Shown here: positions 57,362-64,000 of the stretch, piece by piece
How positions within the stretch are numbered: the stretch's first letter is position 1
Layout: the number at the start of each line of letters is the position of its first letter
Assembly (NCBI GenBank): GCA_964559535.1
Contig: CAZLIC010000014.1
Coordinates: 1-64,000, forward strand
Reading direction: 5' to 3'
DNA: 64,000 nucleotides
Origin: CAZLIC01 sp964559535
GTDB taxonomy: Bacteria > Pseudomonadota > Alphaproteobacteria > Rhodobacterales > Rhodobacteraceae
Program-made: the position numbers and the translations under genes
Notes under the pieces: model-generated
Seen by the model: the letters and a program-made list of their open reading frames with translations, nothing else
Database searches by the model: none
What the model was told of the DNA's origin: nothing

Positions 57362-57576
57362 TGCCCTATGTGAACATCAAGATCACCCGCGAAGGTGCCA
57401 CGTCCGAACAGAAGGCGCGGCTGATCCGGGGTGTGACCGACCTGCTGGTGACGGTGCTGGACAAGTCGCCCGCGACCACCTTTGTGGTGCTCGACGAGGT
57501 GGCAATGGAAGACTGGGGCGTCGGCGGCCTGCCCGTCCAGGAATGGCGCAGCGCGCAGCGGTCATCGGCGCGATAG
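57361..57576 (+). CDS. 4-oxalocrotonate tautomerase family protein
   Basis: 71 aa; the ATG shares one base with the preceding stop (TGATG). It begins M-P-Y-V-N-I-K, so Pro1 after methionine removal would be the catalytic base. The rest (EQKARLIRGVTDLLVTVLDKSPATTFVVLDEVAMEDWGVGGLPV) is the tautomerase helix-strand pattern. Members isomerise 2-hydroxymuconate-like enols or dehalogenate. Third gene of the GST operon. Confidence 0.92.
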   Translation: MPYVNIKITREGATSEQKARLIRGVTDLLVTVLDKSPATTFVVLDEVAMEDWGVGGLPVQEWRSAQRSSAR

Positions 57577-57580
57577 GCAG

Positions 57581-57607
57581 GGGTCCGGGCCGCGGCGGCC
57601 CGGACCC
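57581..57607 (+). repeat. Perfect 12-bp hairpin inside the GST operon
   Basis: GGGTCCGGGCCG (57581-57592) and CGGCCCGGACCC (57596-57607) form a perfect 12-bp stem with loop CGG in the gap between the tautomerase and DMT genes, just before the DMT Shine-Dalgarno. No U-run, so it is more likely an mRNA-stability or attenuation element than a full terminator. Confidence 0.7.
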
Positions 57608-57625
57608 GACACAACAGGGGAAACC

Positions 57626-58069
57626 ATGGACCAGGCAAGATACATCGCGGTCATGGCTGCGGCCGGCGTCGGCATCCCGCTGCTGGCTGCGCTGAACGCG
57701 CGGCTGGGGGTGCGGATCGGATCACCCGCGGCGGCCGCTGCCGTGCTTTTTGCAGTTGCGCTGGTGTGTGCGCTGGCCGCCGTCTGGGCAACGGGCGGGG
57801 CGGGCGGGCTGGCCCGCCTGCGCGGCCAGCCGCCGGTCCTGTTTCTGGGCGGGGCGCTGGTTGCGTTCTACGTGCTGTCGGTCACTTACGTCGCCCCGCA
57901 CTTCGGACTGGGCAACGCCATCCTTTGCGTGCTTCTGGGGCAAATGCTGTCGGCCGCGGCGATTGACCACTTTGGCCTGTTCGGTGCGCTGGAACGGCCG
58001 GTCACACCGCTGCGCCTTTGCGGGCTTGCCGCAATGGTGCTGGGGTTGGTGATGGCGCGCGCGCCCTAG
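57626..58069 (+). CDS. YdcZ-like DMT family membrane protein (DUF606)
   Basis: 147 aa with AGGGG upstream. Five hydrophobic segments (for example YIAVMAAAGVGIPLLAALNARLG, FLGGALVAFYVLSVTYVAPHFGLGNAILCVLLGQML) fit the half-size DMT/YdcZ family, whose members act as dimers. N-x-x-L-G near residue 24 is typical. It is the last gene of the GST operon and presumably exports or imports the same compound. Convergent with phoX. Confidence 0.85.
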   Translation: MDQARYIAVMAAAGVGIPLLAALNARLGVRIGSPAAAAAVLFAVALVCALAAVWATGGAGGLARLRGQPPVLFLGGALVAFYVLSVTYVAPHFGLGNAILCVLLGQMLSAAAIDHFGLFGALERPVTPLRLCGLAAMVLGLVMARAP

Positions 58070-58094
58070 CGCGCGCGGCCGCGGCAAGGCCCGC

Positions 58095-58114
58095 CGCGCC
58101 CAAGTCCGGGCGCG
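58095..58114. terminator. Possible bidirectional hairpin between DMT gene and phoX
   Basis: CGCGCCC (58095-58101) and GGGCGCG (58108-58114) form a 7-bp stem with loop AAGTCC in the convergent gap. There is no T-run on either strand, so a stop function is only suggested by position. Confidence 0.4.
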
Positions 58115-58129
58115 ACGGGCAAGGGGTCG

Positions 58130-60166
58130 TCAGGCGCCGACGACGCCGCCGTCTTCGCGCCAGATCACCAGCGTGGCCGAGCGCGGCACGGTGCCGTTGT
58201 AGTCGGGGAAGCCCGAGCCGAAGTTGCCCGCGGCAAAGTCGGCATCCGAGGCGTGGCCGCCCGGGTGCTGCACGTTCACGAACATCGTGGTGCCGTCCGG
58301 CGTGGTGATCACGCCGGTGATCTCCTGCCCCCAGGGGCCGGTCAGGAAGCGGCGGATTTCGCCGGTCTTGGGGTCGGCCGCCAGCATCTGGTTCATGCCG
58401 AACGGTTCCAGCGGACCCTTCTGGTCGGGCCCGATGTCGCCCATGTCGGTCTGGATCCACAGGCGGCTGTTCGGGTCGCACCAGATGCCGTCGGGGCAGG
58501 CGAACATGTTGTCGTCGTTGAGCGCGGTGGTGTCCATGACCGCCGAGGTGCGCGCGGTGCCGGCCAGCACGAAGAGGTTCCACTTGAAGGTGGTGCCGGT
58601 GAAGTCCTCGCCGTCTTCGGTCCAGCGCACGATCGAGCCGAAGTTGTTCTCGGCGCGCGGGTTCACGGCATCCAGCTGCAGCTGGGTGCGGCGGTTGTTG
58701 TTGGTCAGCGTGAAGTAGACCTCGTTCGTCGCCGGGTCGATGGTGCCCCATTCCGGGCGGTCCATCTTGGTCGCCCCGGCCTGGTCGGCGGCGGCGCGGG
58801 TGTTCACGATGATGTCGGCCAGATCGGCAAACCCGTTCTCGGGCGTCAGGCCGTTCTGGCCGGGCGCCAGCGCCAGCCATTCGCCGGTGCCGTCATCGTT
58901 GAACTTGGCCACGTACAGCGTGCCCTCGTCCAGGATCTCGCCGCGGGTGCCCTCGGCATAGCTGGCCGCCGACACGAACTTGTAGATGTACTCGAAGCGC
59001 GAATCGTCGCCCGAGTAGCAGACCACCGGCTTGCCCACGGTCGGCGTGTGGAACACCACGCCTTCATGCGCGAACCGGCCCAGCGCGGTGCGCTTCACCG
59101 GGGTGGACGCCGGGTCGAACGGGTCGATCTCGACCAGGTAGCCAAAGGCGTTGGGCTCGTTGCGGTAGTCCTCGGTCGCCGAGGCGCCCGTGGCCGTGGC
59201 GTCAAAGCGCGCATACTCGTCGGCGCCCGATGCAGCCAGTTCCCACTGATAGCGGCTGGCCTCGTTCGGCACGCCATAGCGCTTGTGCTCGCGCGGCAGG
59301 TCTTCCGTCTTGTTGACGAAATAGCCCGCCCAGTTCTCTTCGGCGGTCAGGTAGGTGTTCCAGGGCGTCACGCCATGGGCGCAGTTGTTCAGCGTGCCGC
59401 GCACCTTGGTGCCGTCGGGCGAGTACTTGGTCATCACATGCGCCGAACCGCGCACCGGGCCGCCGATCTCCATCTCGGTCAGGCCGTGGATGCGGCGGTT
59501 GTGCGGGTCGGCGACGATGGCCCACTGGCCGTCGGCCGCGCGCTGGATGCGCATTACCGACACGCCGTGCCCGGCGATTTCCGCCAGCACTTCGTCGTCG
59601 TCGCGCTTGCCTTCGGCATTGAGAACCACGGTGTCGCCGTCAATCGCCTGGCCCGCCCACTTGGTGGCGTGGAACAGGCGCGGCTCGATGTATTCGTGGT
59701 TCATCACCAGCAGGCCGTCGGTCGACGAGCCCTCGATGCCGTAGTAGTGCATGCCGTCATGGTGGCTGCCGACCTGCATGGTCTGCGCCGCGCCGCCGAC
59801 CGCGCCGGGCGCATAGTCCGGGGCGCCATCCAGCAGCGGGGTGCCCCAGGGCGCCAGAACCTGCACCTTGTAGCCGGCCGGAACGACGACAGTGTCGTCC
59901 TTCGACAGCGGCACCGGCGCGAAGCCGAGCAGGGTCGAGGTGGATTGCGCCAGCGCGGCGCGGGTCGAGAAGCCCACGGTCACGAAGCCCGATCCGATCA
60001 TGGCCGCCAGGCCACCGGCCAGGAACCCGCGGCGGTTGGCGCGCGCGGCTTCGACAATGTCATAGAACGTCGGATTGGCCGAGAAGTTCGACGGGATCTC
60101 GTCGCCGTGCTCGAAACCCGGGGTCTGCGTCGGGTCTTCAAGGTAGTCGCGTTCGAAGTCTTTCAT
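58130..60166 (-). CDS. phoX: PhoX family alkaline phosphatase / DUF839 protein
   Basis: 678 aa from the ATG at 60166 (GGAG upstream). Near residues 40-75 a Tat signal is visible (RANRRGFLAGGLAAMIGSGF), so it is exported folded to the periplasm. DUF839/PhoX features follow: NHEYIEPRLFH, GVSVMRIQR, NNCAHGVTPWNTYLTAEENW, EIDPFDPASTPVKRTALGRFAHEG, and the C-terminal NVQHPGGHA. PhoX enzymes are calcium- and iron-dependent phosphatases induced by phosphate starvation. No Pho-box could be placed with confidence. Divergent direction to nothing; it faces the DMT gene. Confidence 0.92.
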   Translation of the reverse strand: MKDFERDYLEDPTQTPGFEHGDEIPSNFSANPTFYDIVEAARANRRGFLAGGLAAMIGSGFVTVGFSTRAALAQSTSTLLGFAPVPLSKDDTVVVPAGYKVQVLAPWGTPLLDGAPDYAPGAVGGAAQTMQVGSHHDGMHYYGIEGSSTDGLLVMNHEYIEPRLFHATKWAGQAIDGDTVVLNAEGKRDDDEVLAEIAGHGVSVMRIQRAADGQWAIVADPHNRRIHGLTEMEIGGPVRGSAHVMTKYSPDGTKVRGTLNNCAHGVTPWNTYLTAEENWAGYFVNKTEDLPREHKRYGVPNEASRYQWELAASGADEYARFDATATGASATEDYRNEPNAFGYLVEIDPFDPASTPVKRTALGRFAHEGVVFHTPTVGKPVVCYSGDDSRFEYIYKFVSAASYAEGTRGEILDEGTLYVAKFNDDGTGEWLALAPGQNGLTPENGFADLADIIVNTRAAADQAGATKMDRPEWGTIDPATNEVYFTLTNNNRRTQLQLDAVNPRAENNFGSIVRWTEDGEDFTGTTFKWNLFVLAGTARTSAVMDTTALNDDNMFACPDGIWCDPNSRLWIQTDMGDIGPDQKGPLEPFGMNQMLAADPKTGEIRRFLTGPWGQEITGVITTPDGTTMFVNVQHPGGHASDADFAAGNFGSGFPDYNGTVPRSATLVIWREDGGVVGA

Positions 60167-60301
60167 GCCTGGCTCCATTGGCGGGGTCTGGCCGAATCGC
60201 GGGGGAATACCCGCGAGGCTGCACCAAGGGATACCGCTTGCATGACACACGCGTGTCAGGCTGGGCCCCGAACCGGGCGCAAGACGGCAGCCTGCCGTTC
60301 C

Positions 60302-61180
60302 TCAGGTGGGCGACAGCACGAAATCGTGTTCCACCCGGAAGAACGGCCGGTCGAACCCGGCATCCGCAATCTGTGCGGGATCGGTGACGCGGTCGAAGCG
60401 GGCGAGCAGGCTGGACTTCACGCCGAACACCGCGTCCGAGGTGATGTAGGGGTCATCGGGATCGAAGATGTGGGTCACCAGGCGGCTGTGGCCGGGGGCT
60501 TCGAGGATGTAGTGCAGGTGCGCAGGTCGGTAGGGGTGGCGGCCCAGTGCGGCCAGCAATTGCCCTACCGGACCGTCATCGGGAATGGGGTAGAACTTCG
60601 GCTTGACCCCCTTGAACCAGTAGCGGCCGTCGGCCCCGGTGCGGAACACGCCGCGCAGGTTGAAGTCGGGCTGGATACCCTTTTGCTGCACGTCGTAGAA
60701 GCCTTCGTCATTGGCCTGCCAGACGTCGATCTTGGCCCCTGCCAGCGGCGTGCCGTCGGTGGACCGGATGGTGCCGCGCACCAGCATCGGTTCACCCTTC
60801 TGGTCCAGGCAGATGTCTGCCCCCATGGGCAGTTCCGGGGCATCGGCCACATGGAATGGGCCCAGTACGGTGGATTCGCTGGCGCCGGTGGGTTTGCGGT
60901 TGTTGATCGCATCGACCAGCATCGACACGCCCAGCGTGTCGGACAGCAGGATGAACTCCTGCCGCCAGTCGTTGCACATGTGGCCGGTGGCGGTGAGGAA
61001 CCGGATCGCCTCGAACCATTCCGCCTCGGTCGGCTCGATTTCCTTCACCGCGGCGTGCAGGTGGCGGACAATCACGGCCATCACCTGCGCCAGCCGCGGG
61101 TTCGCGGCGCGGGCGTTGCGCGAGATCACGACCTCGGCGCTGTCGGCCTCGGAGAAGAAACCCTGTTCGGTCGTGGTCAT
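60302..61180 (-). CDS. Hydroxyquinol 1,2-dioxygenase
   Basis: 292 aa. Intradiol ring-cleavage features: the alpha-helical N-domain (WFEAIRFLTATGHMCNDWRQEFILLSDTLGVSML) and the catalytic part with the ligands tyrosine (EGFYDVQQKG), tyrosine (RYWFKGVKPKFYPIP) and the histidine pair (PAHLHYILEAPGH), all in the expected order for non-heme Fe(III). The sequence type is that of hydroxyquinol 1,2-dioxygenases, which open 1,2,4-trihydroxybenzene to maleylacetate. One base from the TfdB-like hydroxylase gene, so in the same operon. Confidence 0.9.
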   Translation of the reverse strand: MTTTEQGFFSEADSAEVVISRNARAANPRLAQVMAVIVRHLHAAVKEIEPTEAEWFEAIRFLTATGHMCNDWRQEFILLSDTLGVSMLVDAINNRKPTGASESTVLGPFHVADAPELPMGADICLDQKGEPMLVRGTIRSTDGTPLAGAKIDVWQANDEGFYDVQQKGIQPDFNLRGVFRTGADGRYWFKGVKPKFYPIPDDGPVGQLLAALGRHPYRPAHLHYILEAPGHSRLVTHIFDPDDPYITSDAVFGVKSSLLARFDRVTDPAQIADAGFDRPFFRVEHDFVLSPT

Positions 61181-61181
61181 G

Positions 61182-62933
61182 TCAGTGCCCCAGAATGGAG
61201 TGCAGAACGCGGGTCAGGTCGGCGCGCGGATCGGCCACGGCGGCGGCGCTGCGCCAGGCTACGTGCTGGTCGGGGCGCACCAGAAGGCAGCCGCTGTCAC
61301 GAATGTCGCGAACCCGGTGCCAGTCGCCCACGTGGTCCTCGAAATCGGCGCGGGGGCCGATGGTCACGGTGCGGATCGGCAGGTTCAGCGCCTTGCCCGC
61401 AGCTTCGGCGGCCCGTACCCAGCCCTCGCCGCCGATGCCGGTGATCAGGGTGAACTGCCCGCGCCCGCACAGGTCGAGCGTCGAGTGCCTGCCACCGTGA
61501 CGGTCGTAGACCCATGCATGCGGCAGGCGGGCGCCGGGGCAGGTGGTGGGGTGATAGTGAAGCTCCATGTTCTCGCCCACCGGCGCCGTGGTGCCATCGC
61601 CGACCACGGCCGCCGAGGCATAGCGCTGGTTCATCTCCACCCCGTGGCAGTCGAACTCATAGACCTTGAAGTCGATCGCCTTGCGCAGCGCCTCGCGCTG
61701 CGCCTCGCCTGCGGGGGTGGCGTCGCAGCGGGCGGCCATGCTGCGCTCGATGCGGTCGTGGTCCACGCCGCCATCCATGCCCAGCGCCTCGAAGATGGGC
61801 CCGAATTCGGCGATGGACTGGTTCGCACGGGTCACGATCTGTTTGGCAATCGGCGCGCGTTCGGCCGAGTAGCTGTCCAGCAGCCGTGGCGCAGCTTGCC
61901 CTTTTACAACCAAGGCCAGCTTCCATGCAAGGTTGTAGGCGTCCTGAATTGACGTATTCGAACCAAGCCCGTTCGACGGCGGGTGGCGGTGCGCGGCGTC
62001 GCCCATGATGAACACGCGCCTCGCCTGCATGTGCGTGGCAAAGCAGTTGTTCACTGTCCAGGTGTTCGCCGAAATCAGGTCGATTTCCAGGTCGGGCACG
62101 CCCACCAGCTGCCGGGCCACCTGCGTGGCCATGGCGGCATCCACCACCGGGGCGGGCTGGTTGATGTCATAGCCCCAGACGATCAGCCATTCGTTCCAGG
62201 GCCGCACCATGCGCACCAGCCCCATGCCGATGCCACCCACATCGGCCCCGGGCTGCATGACCCAGTACAGGACTGACGGCCGATGCGCGACGTAACGCGA
62301 CAGGTCGGCGCGGAACAGGATGTTCATGCTGCCGCCCACGCCCATGCGGCCTTCGAACGGCAGCCCTGCATGTTCGGCCACCAGCGAGTTGCCGCCATCG
62401 GCCCCCACCAGGTACTTCGAGCGGATCGTCACGTCCTTGCCCGTCAGCCGGTCGCGGCAGGTGGTGGTGACGCCGTCACCGTCCTGCACATGGCTCAGGT
62501 ACTCGGTGCTCATGCGGCTTTGCGCCCCGCGCGAACAGGCGGTCTTGAACAGGATCGGCTCCATGAAGGTCTGCGGCAGGTCGTTCATCTCGCAGGGCGA
62601 GGCACGCAGGTGGCGGGCCTTGCTTTCGGGCGAGGTGCCCCAGGACTGCATCCGCCCCAGTTCCTCACCCGCCAGCGACACGCAGAACACGTTGTTGCCC
62701 ATCAGGTGCTGCGGCGCGCAGTGCATCATCGCCTCGGCCTCCACCTCGGGGCCAAGGTCGCGCAGCACCTCCATGGTGCGCTGGTTGGTGATGTGGGCGC
62801 GCGGCGTGTTGGCCAGCCAGCGGTAGCGGTTCACCACCAGCGTTTCCACGCCGTAGGACGCCAGCAGCGCCGCAGTGGCCGACCCGGCTGGGCCGGTGCC
62901 GATGACAAGGATGTCGGTGGTGATGTCAGCCAT
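61182..62933 (-). CDS. TfdB-like FAD-dependent aromatic monooxygenase
   Basis: 583 aa. GxGxxG in DILVIGTGPAGSATAALLASYG, the RITNQRTMEVLRDLG-type segment, DG motif in YLVGADGGNSLV, and GD motif in VFIMGDAAHRHPPSNGLGSNTSIQDAYNLAWKLA. Members include 2,4-dichlorophenol and resorcinol hydroxylases. Directly before hydroxyquinol 1,2-dioxygenase it is likely to make hydroxyquinol from resorcinol or a related phenol; the precise substrate cannot be read. The C-terminal thioredoxin-like domain ends VADPRADLTRVLHSILGH. Confidence 0.9.
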   Translation of the reverse strand: MADITTDILVIGTGPAGSATAALLASYGVETLVVNRYRWLANTPRAHITNQRTMEVLRDLGPEVEAEAMMHCAPQHLMGNNVFCVSLAGEELGRMQSWGTSPESKARHLRASPCEMNDLPQTFMEPILFKTACSRGAQSRMSTEYLSHVQDGDGVTTTCRDRLTGKDVTIRSKYLVGADGGNSLVAEHAGLPFEGRMGVGGSMNILFRADLSRYVAHRPSVLYWVMQPGADVGGIGMGLVRMVRPWNEWLIVWGYDINQPAPVVDAAMATQVARQLVGVPDLEIDLISANTWTVNNCFATHMQARRVFIMGDAAHRHPPSNGLGSNTSIQDAYNLAWKLALVVKGQAAPRLLDSYSAERAPIAKQIVTRANQSIAEFGPIFEALGMDGGVDHDRIERSMAARCDATPAGEAQREALRKAIDFKVYEFDCHGVEMNQRYASAAVVGDGTTAPVGENMELHYHPTTCPGARLPHAWVYDRHGGRHSTLDLCGRGQFTLITGIGGEGWVRAAEAAGKALNLPIRTVTIGPRADFEDHVGDWHRVRDIRDSGCLLVRPDQHVAWRSAAAVADPRADLTRVLHSILGH

Positions 62934-63975
62934 CTTTGGCTCCTTCCAGGATCAGGCGGCGTTGGACGGGAAACAGGGCAATCCCCGTGCGGTCGGCAAT
63001 CAGGCCCCACAACCCGCGGGGCGCGAACAGCATGGTGGCAATGGCGAGAAGGCCGAGGGCGAGCAGGTACCAGCTGCCAAAGTCGGCAAAGGCGGTCTGC
63101 AGGCCCCAGAACACCAGCACGCCCAGAATGGGGCCTTCCAGCCGGCCGATGCCGCCAATGACAGCGATGAAGATGACATAGGCCGTCCAGTTTGTGACGC
63201 TGAAGGCAGCATCGGGCGAGACGCGGGCCGTCTGCATGTAGATCAGCGCACCGACCAGGCCGGTCATGACAGCGGCGGCCAGGAAGACGCCCCACTTCAC
63301 CGCCCGGGCATCCACCCCCACCGACCGTGCGGCGTTGTCATTGTCGCGCACCGCGGCCAGCGCCAGGCCGGTGCGCGACCGCAGCAGGGCATAGATCGCG
63401 GCCATGGTGCCCACTGCCAGCGCCAGCGCCAGCCAGTAGGCCAGCACATCCCGCGCCGCAGCGTCGCGCAGGCCGAAGAGGGCGGCGATGGTCTCGACCC
63501 CCATGATGTCCGACGTAGCCTCGCGCGGCAGCGACGTTCCGGTGCCGCCGCCCAGCGTCTTCCACTGCGCGACCAGCAGGCGGGTGACCTCGGCGATCAC
63601 CCATGTGCCGATGGCGAAATATGCGCCCTGCAGCCGGAAGGCGAAGAAGGCCATGGGGATGGCCAGAAGGAACGCCGCCACGCCGCCCAGCAGGATGGCC
63701 GGAAAAGGGTCCCACCCCCACAGGATGACGCCCGCGAACATGGCATAGGCGCCAAGGCCGACAAAGGCCTGCTGGCCCACGCTAACCATGCCGCCATAGC
63801 CCGCGATCAGGTTCCACAGTTGCGCCAGCGTCAGCATGGTCAGGATGAAGAAAAGGTCCTGGATCAGGCTGCGCGGCGCAAAGGCGGGCAACACCAGGGC
63901 AAGGGCCAGCAGCACCAGCGCCGCAATGGCCGCTAAGGAACTGGCACGGGTGCGGGTGGTGACGCTGTAGCTCAT
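62926..63975 (-). CDS. livM: LivM-type branched-chain/aromatic ABC transporter permease
   Basis: 349 aa; overlaps the TfdB-like gene by 8 bases and the next permease by one base. About nine hydrophobic segments with the signature LTMLTLAQLWNLIAGYGGMVSVGQQAFVGLGAYA and the EAA-like region GVDARAVKWGVFLAAAVMTGLVGAL match LivM. Though named for branched-chain amino acids, this family often transports aromatic acids. Its place at the front of the hydroxyquinol operon suggests uptake of an aromatic substrate. Confidence 0.92.
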   Translation of the reverse strand: MSYSVTTRTRASSLAAIAALVLLALALVLPAFAPRSLIQDLFFILTMLTLAQLWNLIAGYGGMVSVGQQAFVGLGAYAMFAGVILWGWDPFPAILLGGVAAFLLAIPMAFFAFRLQGAYFAIGTWVIAEVTRLLVAQWKTLGGGTGTSLPREATSDIMGVETIAALFGLRDAAARDVLAYWLALALAVGTMAAIYALLRSRTGLALAAVRDNDNAARSVGVDARAVKWGVFLAAAVMTGLVGALIYMQTARVSPDAAFSVTNWTAYVIFIAVIGGIGRLEGPILGVLVFWGLQTAFADFGSWYLLALGLLAIATMLFAPRGLWGLIADRTGIALFPVQRRLILEGAKDG

Positions 63976-64000
63976 CAGTCCACCGCCCGGGGAAACAGGC
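63975..64000 (-). CDS. Second Liv-type permease, C-terminal end only
   Basis: Only 8 codons lie in the window, reading L-F-P-R-A-V-D and TGA in the minus direction. The end R-P-Q-G-L-F-x-R-A-V-D is the usual close of LivH-type permeases. It shares one base with the livM start. The call rests on context and these few residues. Confidence 0.5.

Noticed and set aside
60167..60301. Pho-box upstream of phoX
   Set aside because: No convincing pair of direct 7-base repeats with 4-base spacing found, so no regulatory site is annotated.
58253..61444. 1063-residue plus-strand frame opposite phoX and the dioxygenase
   Set aside because: Overlaps two clear genes in antisense; composition typical of a GC shadow; no supporting motif.

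Overview
The window is high-GC, densely packed bacterial chromosome that fits the Rhodobacteraceae (Rhodobacter/Gemmobacter/Tabrizicola-like; genus not determinable here). Pointers to this lineage are the sulfur cluster DUF2849-cysI-cysH-DUF934-FNR, the run radA-cvpA-purF-SDR, a DksA with a single zinc-finger cysteine, the divergent DUF6477/DUF6456 pair, and GC-rich intergenic repeats ending in a TACTTGGGCAAAGATGA-type tail. I see no rRNA, tRNA, CRISPR array, prophage or insertion sequence. Almost everything reads as core or metabolic chromosome, with one probable small insertion: a brnTA toxin-antitoxin module plus an orphan gene between ilvI and ilvN.

Layout. 1-3.8 kb: tail of a sugar ABC permease, then gguC/AraD1, an L-arabinonate dehydratase and an L-arabinose/D-galactose 1-dehydrogenase, i.e. 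non-phosphorylating pentose oxidation. 3.8-9 kb: a two-module helical protein of unknown function, a CoxE-like vWA protein, a small membrane protein, a DUF2927 lipoprotein and a MoxR ATPase. 9-16 kb: dksA, a flavin monooxygenase, an RTX protein, acnA and a DUF1223 protein. 16-28 kb: a small monooxygenase, a secreted orphan, guaA, an MttB-family methyltransferase, the DUF6477/DUF6456 pair, and SDR-purF-cvpA-radA. 27.5-35.7 kb: retropepsin pair, PqiA-like and coiled-coil membrane proteins, mlaF-mlaE-alr, a pseudo-hydrolase-like protein, and XdhC plus a molybdopterin-binding protein. 35.7-39.2 kb: DUF1761, DUF899, an ArsR-SRPBCC fusion, infC and an alanine-rich membrane-anchored protein. 39.2-43.8 kb: assimilatory sulfate reduction genes with a ferredoxin-NADP reductase and a divergent Lrp regulator. 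43.9-49.6 kb: P450-EamA, tpiA, DUF4202, DUF3422 and a CoA-binding protein. 49.6-55.8 kb: a second RTX protein, rlmB, ilvN, brnTA, an orphan and ilvI with an attenuator leader. 55.9-58.1 kb: HxlR regulator divergent from GST-NTF2-tautomerase-DMT. 58.1-64 kb: PhoX phosphatase, then hydroxyquinol 1,2-dioxygenase, a TfdB-like hydroxylase and Liv-type ABC permeases, probably an aromatic uptake and degradation operon running off the right edge.

The strongest non-routine signals are regulatory: (i) a 16-codon leader peptide rich in Leu/Ile/Val codons followed by a terminator hairpin just upstream of ilvI; (ii) an apparent AUA start codon for infC with a well-placed Shine-Dalgarno; (iii) a family of GC-rich intergenic repeat elements; (iv) a 20-bp stem whose arms are both G-quadruplex-like. 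All family assignments come from reading motifs, not from database searches.
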